Assembly: GCA_026399475.1 (NCBI GenBank)
Contig: JAPLQY010000063.1
Location: 1-64,000, forward strand
Length of the DNA: 64,000 nucleotides
Direction: 5' to 3'
Source of the DNA: Rhodocyclales bacterium
GTDB lineage: Bacteria > Pseudomonadota > Gammaproteobacteria > Burkholderiales > Rhodocyclaceae
The notes under the pieces were generated by a model that saw nothing but the letters and a program-made list of their open reading frames with translations, was not told the origin of the DNA and searched no databases. Of this stretch, positions 40,068 through 48,336 are shown in pieces. The translations under genes were made by a program, and so were the position numbers. The first letter of the stretch is position 1; the number at the start of each line of letters is the position of its first letter.

Positions 40068-40870
40068 CAGGCCATCCCCGATTCGCGCGCCTTGCGCTCG
40101 CGTTCGGTCTTGATGATGTAACGCTGAATCAGCCTTGCCATAGGCCCTGGCAGATCGACGAACTCACAAGCGGCTCGCTGGGCGCGGGCTCCGCTGCGGG
40201 TGACGGTTTCCGTCAGCCAGCGCAGGCGCAGGGTAGCGGTGAGCGACCCGACCTCGGGCAACTCGATCTCGCAGCCGGGAAGTTCCATGTCGGTTTCGAG
40301 TGCCAGATTCAGCGGCAGTCCCACCAGGCAAACACCGCCGCCGCTGATGTCGGCAACGTGGGCTTCGATCAGGCGGCTTGAGCCGTCCGCAGCGGCAAAG
40401 CGGAGTTTGCAATTGAGCGGCCGCGTAATGGGCGTGACCAGCCGATAGTTCTCGCGCCGTTGCAAGCGCAGGAGGCTGTCCGGCAGCGCCGCCCGGAACG
40501 ACGAGCGCCCATCGATTTCGACTTGATCGACGCCACGCAGGATGAACTGGATTTTCACTTTCTCGAGCAGGCAATCACAGAACAGTTTGTCCGCTTTCAG
40601 TGCCTTGCGGTTCATCTCCGCGCTTGCGCCAAACTCAAAAACCAGACCGTCGTCACCGTAACTCATCAGACTGGTGAGCACCATGTCGCGTCCTTCATTG
40701 AAGATCATGGTGACTTGCGCTACATGTTCCGCCAGGCCGCGAAAAACGGTAAACATCTCGCTCTTCGTGCGCAACAGGTATTGACTGAATTCGTCGTTGG
40801 GCAGGAGTTCAGCGACGACTTTCTGGGTCGGCGCAGTACCGGAACCGGATTCGGCGATGGGGCTTGTCAT
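40067..40870 (-). CDS. ycgR: YcgR-type flagellar brake protein with PilZ domain
   Basis: c-di-GMP receptor that slows the motor. From the ATG at 40870 it is 267 residues: N-terminal YcgR/PilZN domain (about 30-130) and a C-terminal PilZ domain (about 135-250) with both ligand motifs, RRENYRL and DISGGGVCL. Gene symbol is by family. A TTG seven codons upstream is less likely. Last gene of the fliD operon and a natural target for the c-di-GMP changes made by the HD-GYP proteins of the island. Confidence 0.88.
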   Translation of the reverse strand: MTSPIAESGSGTAPTQKVVAELLPNDEFSQYLLRTKSEMFTVFRGLAEHVAQVTMIFNEGRDMVLTSLMSYGDDGLVFEFGASAEMNRKALKADKLFCDCLLEKVKIQFILRGVDQVEIDGRSSFRAALPDSLLRLQRRENYRLVTPITRPLNCKLRFAAADGSSRLIEAHVADISGGGVCLVGLPLNLALETDMELPGCEIELPEVGSLTATLRLRWLTETVTRSGARAQRAACEFVDLPGPMARLIQRYIIKTERERKARESGMA

Positions 40871-40906
40871 CTCTATGAGCGGGGCGAGCAAAGTGCGTGT
40901 TGAATT

Positions 40907-41224
40907 TTAGCCCGGATTGGTTTCACCGGCGGAAGTAGAAAACACCGGCGCCTCCCCGCGTTCCAATCGATACAACCATGCCAGCAGTTCCGCCACCGCG
41001 ATGTAGAGCTGCGGCGGGATGTGCTGGTCCAGATCCACCTGCGCGAGCAGAGCCACCAGGGCAGGCGACTCATGGACATAAATGCCGTGTTCTTTTGCCC
41101 GGGCGATGATCGCGTCGGCAATCAGGCCGCGACCTTTCGCCACCACTGTCGGTGCGCTCGCACCGGGAGCGTATTTCAGCGCCACGGCCAGCGTGCGCTG
41201 CGTATCCTCGTCAGCCTGTCTCAT
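40907..41224 (-). CDS. FlhB C-terminal domain homologue (FlhX-like)
   Basis: 105 residues equivalent to the cytoplasmic part of FlhB after the cleavage site: AVALKYAPGASAPTVVAKGR, then IYVHESPALVALLAQVDLDQ and IPPQLYIAVAELLAWLYRLE, closely parallel to the true FlhB at 38751. It lacks membrane helices and the NPTH site. Such stand-alone domains can partly replace the cleaved FlhB tail. It overlaps the second fliK-like gene by 14 bp. Confidence 0.88.
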   Translation of the reverse strand: MRQADEDTQRTLAVALKYAPGASAPTVVAKGRGLIADAIIARAKEHGIYVHESPALVALLAQVDLDQHIPPQLYIAVAELLAWLYRLERGEAPVFSTSAGETNPG

Positions 41225-42368
41225 GTGTGGTCTGCACGCCCGGCAGCGTCAGCCCGGCCGCGGCCATCGCCTGCTGCAGGGCGGGAACCGCAGCACGCAG
41301 ATCTGCCGCACTGCCGGCGCTGGGGGTGCGCAGTTCAAGCTGGACGGTCTGGCCGCTCAGCCGCATGCGCGCATCGATGTTGCCCAGATGCGGCAAGGTC
41401 AGGCGCAGGCTGGTGTGCCAGACGGCCGTCTCGTCCGCCGCGTTATCACCCTGCGCGCCATCGCGTTCAATTTCCCAGTCCATCGGCTGGTCCGGCCATA
41501 TTTCGCCATGCCATGCCAGCCGCTGCGTGCCGGCAGCTTCGAGTTGTTGCTGCACCAGGGGCCGCAAATCGTCGGGGATCATATGGGCAACAGCTGTCTG
41601 ATTCGCCTGCTCCGGTACCGGCGCGCTGGCCGCCGCGGTCTCGCTACCGAACAGCGTTTGCAGCAGGGATATTGGGGCCGGGCTGGCAGCGACGGTTTCG
41701 CGCCGCCCTGCCAGTGCCAACCTTGCAGCGGACCCTTCCGCAGTTCCGGCGCCCCCCCAGGCTGCCAGCGTTGCGGCGCTGGAATATTGCCCTTGCGGCT
41801 CGGCCAGCAGGCTGGCAAGAGGCCGCTGGCCGAGGGCCCACTGCACCTGATGAGATTCGTAAAAAAGTCCGCTCGTGCTCACCGCCTGGGCGAGTTGTTG
41901 CGGCAGGCGCTGGGCCAGTTGCGCCGCGCTGGCCGGGGCCGACGGCAAGAGGGGGCGGCTACCCGTGAGGACTGTCGGCGCGGCCGATTCGCCGTCGCGG
42001 GCGAGCAGCGAGGCAATCAGTTGTCCGGTGCGCGAAAGCGTGGCATGTGGATACGCTTCGCCGGCTGTTTCGAGACCGCGCTCCGCCAGTTGCGCCACGA
42101 TCGCGCGCGGGGTGCGATCGATGACAACCAGTTCCAGCGTATCGCCCGCCTTTGCACCCTCCGGCAAGGACAGCGTCAGCGATTTCCCGGCAACCAGGGC
42201 CTTGAAAGTGTTGTCGGGCAGGACTTCCTGAATGCGGGCACGGAAGGCCTGCCCGGTCTGCAGATCCGGCAGGTCGGAGGGAATTTCCGCGACCGGGCGC
42301 AAGGGATGGAGCGGCGCCTCGGTTTGACTGCGAACCTGAAGACCGACATCGATGGGAATCATCACCAT
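41211..42368 (-). CDS. Second FliK-like hook-length control domain protein
   Basis: 385 residues. The C-terminal part (about 290-375; WHTSLRLTLPHLGNIDARMR, then LSGQTVQLELRT) resembles the Flg_hook domain of FliK, and the N-terminal half has an unrelated beta-rich segment (FRARIQEVLPDNTFKALVAG) followed by Ala/Pro-rich sequence. It differs fully from the fliK at 2583. Being coupled to an FlhB-tail gene, a role in export switching is likely but inferred. Confidence 0.8.
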   Translation of the reverse strand: MVMIPIDVGLQVRSQTEAPLHPLRPVAEIPSDLPDLQTGQAFRARIQEVLPDNTFKALVAGKSLTLSLPEGAKAGDTLELVVIDRTPRAIVAQLAERGLETAGEAYPHATLSRTGQLIASLLARDGESAAPTVLTGSRPLLPSAPASAAQLAQRLPQQLAQAVSTSGLFYESHQVQWALGQRPLASLLAEPQGQYSSAATLAAWGGAGTAEGSAARLALAGRRETVAASPAPISLLQTLFGSETAAASAPVPEQANQTAVAHMIPDDLRPLVQQQLEAAGTQRLAWHGEIWPDQPMDWEIERDGAQGDNAADETAVWHTSLRLTLPHLGNIDARMRLSGQTVQLELRTPSAGSAADLRAAVPALQQAMAAAGLTLPGVQTTHETG

Positions 42369-42464
42369 GATCTGTCACCAGTTTCAGGAGCGAAGCCGGA
42401 TGTGTTCGCTTTCCCGCGGCACGCGCGCATGGCACAGGCGGCGTCCCATCCGCCGCTCAGATCC

Positions 42465-42839
42465 TCAGGCTGCCGGACCCGGCCGGCTGTCCGTCGCCGC
42501 ATACGCATGCTGCACCTGCTTGCGGCGGTTTTGACTGCCGAGAAATTGGCGCACATGCTCCATCCATGGCTCGGTATGGCGACGAATCTCCGCATCGTCT
42601 TCGAGAATCTGCTGAATCAACCCGCGCCTGCGGTCGATTTCAGGCGTGCCCAGGCTTGCGTCCAGACCGAAACCTGCGTTTGCCATCATCTCGTCGCGCA
42701 GGGCTGCAACGCGGCGCTCCAGCTCGACCAGGCGTTCCCAGTCGTTGGACCGGGCGGCATCCACCATATGCGAGGACAAGGCGCGGATTTCTTCGTAGAG
42801 GTCGAGTTGGGCGGGCATCAACAGCATGGTAAGGCTCAC
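42465..42839 (-). CDS. fliT: Flagellar chaperone FliT
   Basis: Small helical chaperone for FliD, 124 residues from a GTG that overlaps the fliS stop; ATGs at 42827 and 42818 are alternatives. LYEEIRALSSHMVDAARSND and LVELERRVAALRDEM give the FliT helical hairpin. Position after fliS is standard. Sequence conservation in this family is low. Confidence 0.82.
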   Translation of the reverse strand: MSLTMLLMPAQLDLYEEIRALSSHMVDAARSNDWERLVELERRVAALRDEMMANAGFGLDASLGTPEIDRRRGLIQQILEDDAEIRRHTEPWMEHVRQFLGSQNRRKQVQHAYAATDSRPGPAA

Positions 42840-43261
42840 GCAGCGACTTTGCTCGCCGAAGCTACGGCAGGATCATTGCCTATTTCTTCCCAGGCCGACT
42901 TGATTTCGGCCAGGAGGCGGCTCACTTCGTTCAGTGCGGCCGGGTCATTGCGCAGATTGGCGTGCAGCAGACGGGTGCACATATAGTCGTAGAGCGCGGC
43001 CAGCCGTTCGGGCAGTTCGTCGCCCGCGGGAAAGCGCAGGCTGGCCCTGAGCCCATTGGCCACAATGTCTATGGCACGGGAGATGGCTTCCCCCTTGTCA
43101 GCGATGCGGCCCTGCTGCATGGCATTCCCGGCCTTGGCGATGGCGAGCAGCGCGCCGTCGAACAACAACAGAATCAGCTGATGAGGGTCGGCGGCGGCGA
43201 CACTGGTTTCCAGGCCGACTCGGGCATAGGTCTGAGCGGCGTTCTGAGCTGCAAAGGACAT
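42836..43261 (-). CDS. fliS: Flagellin export chaperone FliS
   Basis: 141-residue four-helix chaperone for flagellin. Motifs AAQTYARVGLETSVAAADPH, LILLLFDGALLAIAKA and LYDYMCTRLLHANLRND are family hallmarks. GGAG precedes the ATG at 43261; the 15-residue longer reading would run back into the fliD end. 13 bp after fliD. Confidence 0.96.
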   Translation of the reverse strand: MSFAAQNAAQTYARVGLETSVAAADPHQLILLLFDGALLAIAKAGNAMQQGRIADKGEAISRAIDIVANGLRASLRFPAGDELPERLAALYDYMCTRLLHANLRNDPAALNEVSRLLAEIKSAWEEIGNDPAVASASKVAA

Positions 43262-43274
43262 TGGGTTCTCCTGA

Positions 43275-44672
43275 TTACTTACTCGAGTTGCTTGGCAGGG
43301 CCGCAATCATCTGCGTCAGGTATTGGCTGGTCTTGTTCAGGCTGGTAATCATCACATCGAGGGCCGTGAATTGCGCGCGATATTGGGCTTCGATTTTCGT
43401 CAGACGCAAGTTCAGGGAGTCGCGGGTCGTTCCCAGGTCCTTGATGGAGGCCTTGATTCCGTCGGTGCGGCTGGCGATCAGGCCGTCAAACGCAATGCTG
43501 GCGTCCAGCATCGTGTTGAAGCGCACGGCGATACCCTCGTTGCCGCTGGTGGTCTGCGTGAATAGCGAGCTTACGTCCTTGCTCGGGTCGGCCAGGGCGG
43601 CAGCGAGCTTGGTGCTGTCGATGGCGAGCATGCCGTCCGCCTGACGGGCAATGCCGATGTCCGCCAAATAGCTGATGCCGCCGGCGACCCCGGTCACGCT
43701 GGCCGACAGCAGGCTGCTCAGTTGGGACTGGATCGAGCGTACCGTCCCGTCACCGCTGAGCACAGCCCCCTTCTTGGTAGTGGCGTCATAGCTGGAATCG
43801 GTCTTCAACAGGCTTGAGGCATAGTTGAAGGCGGTGACGAAGGTCTCGATCGCAGCGCTGGTGGCAGCAGTGTTGTTGGCGACGACCACGGTTGCCGTAC
43901 CCGGCGCAGCAAGCGTGCCTTTGGAGAGATTGAGCGTTACACCCTCAACGGCGTCGGTGATGACGTTGGAAGAACGGGAAATTGCAATGCCGTTGATGCT
44001 CAGCAGGGCGTTGTCTGCCGCCTGCGTCTGCACCAGGCTGGCCGAATCCAGCCCGGAAAGCGCGTAAGTCCCGCCGCTGCCGGAATCTGTAACGGCTACC
44101 CCAACGGTGCCGAGCGATCCGCTGGTATTGGAACTCAGCACCAGGCGGTTGGTCGAGCCGTCATTGATAATGGTGGCGGTAACGCCGGCATTGGCGTCGT
44201 TGATAGCCTGGCGGATTCCTGTCAGCGTGTTGTTGCTGCCGTCAATCGTGACATTGACCGCGCTGCCGCCACCGATCGTGATGGCAAGCGTGCCCGTATT
44301 GAAGGTATCGGTGGTCGCAGCATAGTTGGTATTGCTGCGGACAGTGTGCGCCTTGGCCAACTGCGTCACGCTCAGACCATAGCTGCCGGCAGCGGCGGCG
44401 CTCCCCGCCGAGGCGTTCAGCACGGTCGTATCAGACACTGACGTTGCCTTGCTCGTAAAAGTGCTGGTGGCAGTCAAGGCCTTGGCCGCGGTCTGCAGAC
44501 CCGAAAGAGCACCCTTGATCGAACCATAGGCCGTGAGCTTGGCGTTGTAATCGGCTTCCTTGGTATCCAGTTTCGTCAATGGTCTCTGCTCGAGCGCCAT
44601 CAACTTGGTGATGATGCCGTTGACGTCAAGTCCCGAAGCGATTCCAGGCGATGCAACTGAACTGGTGGCCAT
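43275..44672 (-). CDS. fliD: Filament cap protein FliD (HAP2)
   Basis: Pentameric filament cap, 465 residues. N-terminal coiled-coil domain (SPGIASGLDVNGIITKLMAL) and C-terminal FliD_C (YRAQFTALDVMITSLNKTSQ, then YLTQMIAAL) bracket the variable leg domains. The ATG at 44672 has GAGGAG about nine bases upstream; longer readings lack homology. Leads the fliD-S-T-fliK2-flhX-ycgR operon. Confidence 0.95.
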   Translation of the reverse strand: MATSSVASPGIASGLDVNGIITKLMALEQRPLTKLDTKEADYNAKLTAYGSIKGALSGLQTAAKALTATSTFTSKATSVSDTTVLNASAGSAAAAGSYGLSVTQLAKAHTVRSNTNYAATTDTFNTGTLAITIGGGSAVNVTIDGSNNTLTGIRQAINDANAGVTATIINDGSTNRLVLSSNTSGSLGTVGVAVTDSGSGGTYALSGLDSASLVQTQAADNALLSINGIAISRSSNVITDAVEGVTLNLSKGTLAAPGTATVVVANNTAATSAAIETFVTAFNYASSLLKTDSSYDATTKKGAVLSGDGTVRSIQSQLSSLLSASVTGVAGGISYLADIGIARQADGMLAIDSTKLAAALADPSKDVSSLFTQTTSGNEGIAVRFNTMLDASIAFDGLIASRTDGIKASIKDLGTTRDSLNLRLTKIEAQYRAQFTALDVMITSLNKTSQYLTQMIAALPSNSSK

Positions 44673-44773
44673 GTACATTTGCTCCTCTATGGCGACTATA
44701 ACGGACACAATCGCCGAATCTGTAGAAGGCATCGCGACCGAATGATGCGGCGCCGTCTTTCCAATACTGCAAA

Positions 44774-44787
44774 GCAAGTACTGCGCC
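44774..44787 (-). promoter_or_regulatory. Candidate sigma-54 promoter of fliD
   Basis: Minus strand GGCGC-N5-TTGC: GG at 44787-44786, GC at 44775-44774, exact spacing and a perfect -12 box, but mismatches in the -24 box. About 100 bp before the fliD ATG. Confidence 0.45.
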
Positions 44788-44943
44788 CGGAACGGATTTC
44801 CCTGGCGAGATGCTGGAATGGCCGGATTGGGGTACGCCCTCCCCTCTGCCCTATCCTCGCCGCCACCTTCGAAGCGCGCCCTTACCCGGGATACAGGTGG
44901 ACCTGATACTTCGAATCTGTGATGAAGAACGGCAGGAGGACCC

Positions 44944-44970
44944 TAAAGTTCTCCGGCGATCAACCGTTAA
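44944..44970 (+). promoter_or_regulatory. Sigma-28 (FliA) promoter of flagellin 1
   Basis: TAAAGTTC-N11-ACCGTTAA, one mismatch in each box and exact spacing; nearly the same boxes as the flgM promoter. 101 bp upstream of the flagellin ATG. Confidence 0.88.
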
Positions 44971-45071
44971 GGCATCCAACTGCGGTGAATAAGCCTCGCT
45001 AGCCAGAGGCAAACCGGAGGTGATGGCCCTAGTGCCGTCTTAATTGAAATCGCTACTCAAGGAGAACCATC

Positions 45072-45788
45072 ATGGCACAAGTCATCAACACCAACGTTGC
45101 ATCCCTGTTCGGCCAGCAGGCCCTGAACAAGTCGAATAATGCACTGCAGACTGCCATGCAGCGCCTTTCCTCCGGCATGCGCATCAACAGTGCCAAGGAC
45201 GACCCCACCGGCATGGTTACCGCTGCCGGCTACGACAGCACGGTTCGCGGCGCCAACCAGGCCATGCGCAACGCCAACGACGGTATCTCGCAGGCGCAAA
45301 TCAATGACGGCTTCCACGCCCAGGTCCTTGAGAACCTGCAGCGCATCCGCGAAATCGCAGTACAGAAGGGCGGCACGGCCTCAGGCAATGAATTCACTGC
45401 GCTGGCTGCTGAAAACACACGTATCCTGGGTCTGGCCGCAAACACCGGTACCGTCGTCGTCAACAAGGACGGCGGCACGCTCACCGGCACGGGCACCAAG
45501 GCTTCGATCACCGGTACGGGCGCGATTGCGGTTATCGATGCCGACATCGGACTGGTAACCACCGCACGCTCCACCTATGGCGCCGACATGGCAACCTTCT
45601 CGTCCGTCGTTGCCAACCTGGGAGTCCAGTCAGTGAATACCGCTGCCGCCTATAGCCGGGTGATGGATACCGACTATGCGGTGGAAACCACCAACATGAC
45701 CCGCAACCAGATTCTGCAACAGGCTGGCACGGCAATGCTGGCGCAGGCGAACCAGTTGCCGAACAGCGTACTCAGCCTGCTGAAATAA
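45072..45788 (+). CDS. fliC: Flagellin 1 (short type)
   Basis: Filament subunit of only 238 residues, keeping D0/D1 and almost nothing else. N-terminal helices (AQVINTNVASLFGQQALNKS, LQTAMQRLSSGMRINSAKDD) and C-terminal helix (NQILQQAGTAMLAQANQLPN, SVLSLLK) are canonical; the centre (about 95-165) is Gly/Thr-rich (GGTLTGTGTKASITGTG), the likely exposed and possibly O-glycosylated part. AAGGAG precedes the ATG. Near twin of the gene at 45864. Confidence 0.96.
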   Translation: MAQVINTNVASLFGQQALNKSNNALQTAMQRLSSGMRINSAKDDPTGMVTAAGYDSTVRGANQAMRNANDGISQAQINDGFHAQVLENLQRIREIAVQKGGTASGNEFTALAAENTRILGLAANTGTVVVNKDGGTLTGTGTKASITGTGAIAVIDADIGLVTTARSTYGADMATFSSVVANLGVQSVNTAAAYSRVMDTDYAVETTNMTRNQILQQAGTAMLAQANQLPNSVLSLLK

Positions 45789-45813
45789 TCCGCTGACTGC
45801 CGGTAAATCGAAA

Positions 45814-45846
45814 TGAGGCCAGCGATCTTCGCATCGTAAGGCCTCA
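45814..45846 (+). terminator. Hairpin between the flagellin genes
   Basis: TGAGGCC and GGCCTCA arms with an inner GCGAT/ATCGT pairing. No T-run follows, so it may be a processing or partial-termination hairpin, or stabilise the first flagellin mRNA. No clear sigma-28 box was found for flagellin 2 between the genes. Confidence 0.45.
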
Positions 45847-45863
45847 AACCAAGGAGCACTATC

Positions 45864-46580
45864 ATGGCACAAGTCATCAACACCAACGTTGCATCCCTGT
45901 TCGGCCAGCAAGCCCTGAACAAGTCGAACAACGACCTGCAAACCGCAATGCAGCGCCTGTCCTCCGGCATGCGCATCAACAGCGCCAAGGACGATCCCAC
46001 CGGCATGGTTACCGCCGCCGGCTATGACAGCACGGTTCGCGGCGCCAACCAGGCCATGCGCAACGCCAACGACGGTATCTCGCAAGCGCAGATCAACGAC
46101 GGCTTTCACGCCCAGGTTCTCGAGAACCTGCAACGGCTCCGCGAAATAGCAGTGCAAGGCGGCGGCACCGCTTCCGGTAACGAGGCCAACGCGCTGGTTC
46201 TTGAAAACACCCGCATATTGGGCCTCGCCTCAAACACCGGTAACGTCGTCGTCAACAAGGATGGCGGCATCCTTGCCGGCACCGGCACGAAGGCGACAAT
46301 CGTTGCCGGTCTTACGGTGGGTGCGCTCGATACGGCCATCACCGCCGTAACGACTGCACGCTCCACCTATGGCGCCGACATGGCAACCTTCTCGTCCGTC
46401 GTTGCCAACCTGGGAGTCCAGTCAGTGAATACCGCTGCTGCCTATAGCCGGGTGATGGATACCGACTATGCCGTGGAAACCACCAACATGACCCGCAACC
46501 AGATCCTGCAGCAGGCGGGTACGGCGATGTTGGCGCAGGCGAACCAGTTGCCCAACAGCGTGCTGAGTTTGCTGAAGTAG
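45864..46580 (+). CDS. Flagellin 2 (short type)
   Basis: 238 residues, same length as flagellin 1. Residues 1-95 and the last 75 are almost identical to the first gene in protein and DNA; only the centre (about 95-165; ILAGTGTKATIVAGLTVGAL) differs. Such a pattern suggests recent duplication or gene conversion with diversification of the exposed part. AAGGAG before the ATG. A rho-independent terminator follows. Confidence 0.96.
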   Translation: MAQVINTNVASLFGQQALNKSNNDLQTAMQRLSSGMRINSAKDDPTGMVTAAGYDSTVRGANQAMRNANDGISQAQINDGFHAQVLENLQRLREIAVQGGGTASGNEANALVLENTRILGLASNTGNVVVNKDGGILAGTGTKATIVAGLTVGALDTAITAVTTARSTYGADMATFSSVVANLGVQSVNTAAAYSRVMDTDYAVETTNMTRNQILQQAGTAMLAQANQLPNSVLSLLK

Positions 46581-46626
46581 AGCACTAACCTTCAGTCACG
46601 CCGGGGCCAGGTGACATAAGGGAATT

Positions 46627-46674
46627 CCAGGTTGCGGGCTGATCGGCTTGCGACCTGGGTTTCTCTCATTTTGC
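46627..46674 (+). terminator. Rho-independent terminator after flagellin 2
   Basis: CCAGGTTGC pairs with GCGACCTGG (one G-T pair) around a 14-base loop, followed by a T-rich tail (GTTTCTCTCATTTT). Confidence 0.75.
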
Positions 46675-46743
46675 GCAATGCCCCATATCCGCTAGCTGGT
46701 AGCTTGCAAAGGGAGTGGAACAGCAGCACGAAGGAGACACATC

Positions 46744-47136
46744 ATGATCATCCAGAATGCAAACCGTCCAAACCAGGATGCGCAGGCTGCAGCGCGCACC
46801 GGGGTTGATGCGTCCAGGATCGTCGTCGTTGCCTCAAGCGTCGAGGCCAAACGCAGCGCCGCGGTTGAAATGCCAACCAGTGGCCTCGCGCCAACCGCCC
46901 AGCAGCCTTCAGTCGAACATTTGAAAGACGCCATAAAAGACATCAACAAGGCAATGCGACAGTCCAATCGGAACCTGGAGTTCAGCGTCGATGCTGACAC
47001 CAGCAGGATGGTAGTCAGGCTGACGGACACGGAAACAGGTGAGTTGATTCGTCAAATCCCCTCGGACGAGACTTTAGCCATTTCCCGCTCGCTCGGCGAA
47101 TTCCAGCAGGGTCTGTTGCTAAGACAAAAGGCGTAG
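46744..47136 (+). CDS. flaG: Flagellar protein FlaG
   Basis: 130-residue FlaG-family protein, thought to influence filament length. A disordered Ala-rich N-terminus is followed by the conserved domain (about 55-125): LKDAIKDINKAMRQSNRNLE, FSVDADTSRMVVRLTDTETG, ELIRQIPSDETLAISRSL. AAGGAG before the ATG. Located between the flagellins and the glycosylation operon, convergent with the latter. Confidence 0.94.
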   Translation: MIIQNANRPNQDAQAAARTGVDASRIVVVASSVEAKRSAAVEMPTSGLAPTAQQPSVEHLKDAIKDINKAMRQSNRNLEFSVDADTSRMVVRLTDTETGELIRQIPSDETLAISRSLGEFQQGLLLRQKA

Positions 47137-47232
47137 GCAGCACTTATCCACTATCGCCGCCACGGCCCCAAAGAGGGCTGCGGTGGTGTTACACCTGAAA
47201 TTCGACAGCTGCGTGACAGGAGCGTCCTGGCA

Positions 47233-48336
47233 TTACGCCATTTGAATGAACAGGGCGCTACCCGCAACAAATGCGACAGCGATCCCGGAACGATTATCTG
47301 CAAGGAATTCATTTCCTGCGCGCCGGGGTCCATCACCAAAAGGCCAAACGTAGTCGTCAATGACTATCCACCCGCCGGCGATAACAAAACCGCTCCACGA
47401 TGAAATATCAGCTCTCGCAGCGGCATAACCATGATTGCCGTCAACATGCAAAATCGCGATGTCGCCGCGATAGCTCGTTGAACCAAATGATGCAGTAGCG
47501 ACATCCCGGTGCTCACGGTAATACCGTGCGCCATCAGTCGAGGGCATGCGCAAGTAGTTCACATGATTTGAACTGTATGGAAGCAGGTTCATTTCAAAAA
47601 CCGCCAGAGCTTCCTCTGCATCCACTTGCGCAGATCCGCTATCGACCATGCCTTCGCCTTCATGTTGCACCAAATGCTCGTTCGACCAGGGATCGACACA
47701 CAGCAAATTCCCGATTTCGTAGTAGCGGGCAAGCCTGGCCAGGACAAAGGCCGATTTCCCCCACCAGCTGCCGATTTCAACAATGTCTCCGGATACGCCG
47801 CAACGCGCAATCTCATGCAGGGCATCGATTTTTTCGAGGTCACACATGCCGGGAATCTGGTTCGCGTGGTGAAACAGCGCAGCCAGTTCGATTTCGGCCA
47901 TGGCGGGCCGGACCTTCAGGCGCGAGGCCAGTGGCAAAGGTCGTTCAAGCAGAAGGCGCGCACGAACTCGGGCAGCACGGTAACCGGCCAGAACCTCGTT
48001 CACCGGCGAATCATTGACCAGTTTCACGCCTGGAGCAATTCCCGGCAAAGCTCGAGACAGATAGTTCCATACAACCGGGTTCGGAGAATAGATGCCACCT
48101 ATGTCGAAATCCTCAATACCCCGTCGAAGCGCATCGTCGAACCCGGCCTGATTGATATAGGGGAGATGCAGCCACGCAGGGTATTCCCTGCTCGCTACAT
48201 CGTAATTCAATGACGAGGCACCGATGACCGGCAATCCTGCGCGCAGGCATTTCTGCAGGTAGTCAAGCGAGTGCGGCATACCGCCCGGAAAGATCAGGAC
48301 GGGCTTGGCACCATCGCCGCAGTTGTCATTTGGCAT
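47233..48336 (-). CDS. Methyltransferase fused to an N-terminal Rossmann-like domain
   Basis: 367 residues from the ATG at 48336. The first ~120 (VLIFPGGMPHSLDYLQKCLR, VIGASSLNYDVASREYPAWL) resemble the pre-ATP-grasp/Rossmann half of the ATP-grasp protein at 51760 but without a grasp domain. The C-terminal part (about 165-365) is a class I SAM methyltransferase of the Methyltransf_24 type: GDIVEIGSWWGKSAFVLARL for SAM and ILHVDGNHGYAAARADISSW for the metal/catalytic segment. Last gene of the glycosylation operon; probably methylates the glycan. Overlaps the upstream gene by 11 bp. Confidence 0.8.
   Translation of the reverse strand: MPNDNCGDGAKPVLIFPGGMPHSLDYLQKCLRAGLPVIGASSLNYDVASREYPAWLHLPYINQAGFDDALRRGIEDFDIGGIYSPNPVVWNYLSRALPGIAPGVKLVNDSPVNEVLAGYRAARVRARLLLERPLPLASRLKVRPAMAEIELAALFHHANQIPGMCDLEKIDALHEIARCGVSGDIVEIGSWWGKSAFVLARLARYYEIGNLLCVDPWSNEHLVQHEGEGMVDSGSAQVDAEEALAVFEMNLLPYSSNHVNYLRMPSTDGARYYREHRDVATASFGSTSYRGDIAILHVDGNHGYAAARADISSWSGFVIAGGWIVIDDYVWPFGDGPRRAGNEFLADNRSGIAVAFVAGSALFIQMA

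Larger units (their letters stand above)
44673..45071. other. Divergent 400-bp region between fliD and flagellin 1
   Basis: Holds a weak sigma-54 candidate for fliD (44774-44787) and the sigma-28 promoter for flagellin 1 (44944-44970), leaving a 5' leader of about 95 bases on the flagellin mRNA. No coding sequence was seen. Confidence 0.7.

Noticed and set aside
47140-47232. Terminator between flaG and the convergent methyltransferase gene
   Set aside because: The GC-rich inverted sequence is imperfect and has no T-run in either direction.
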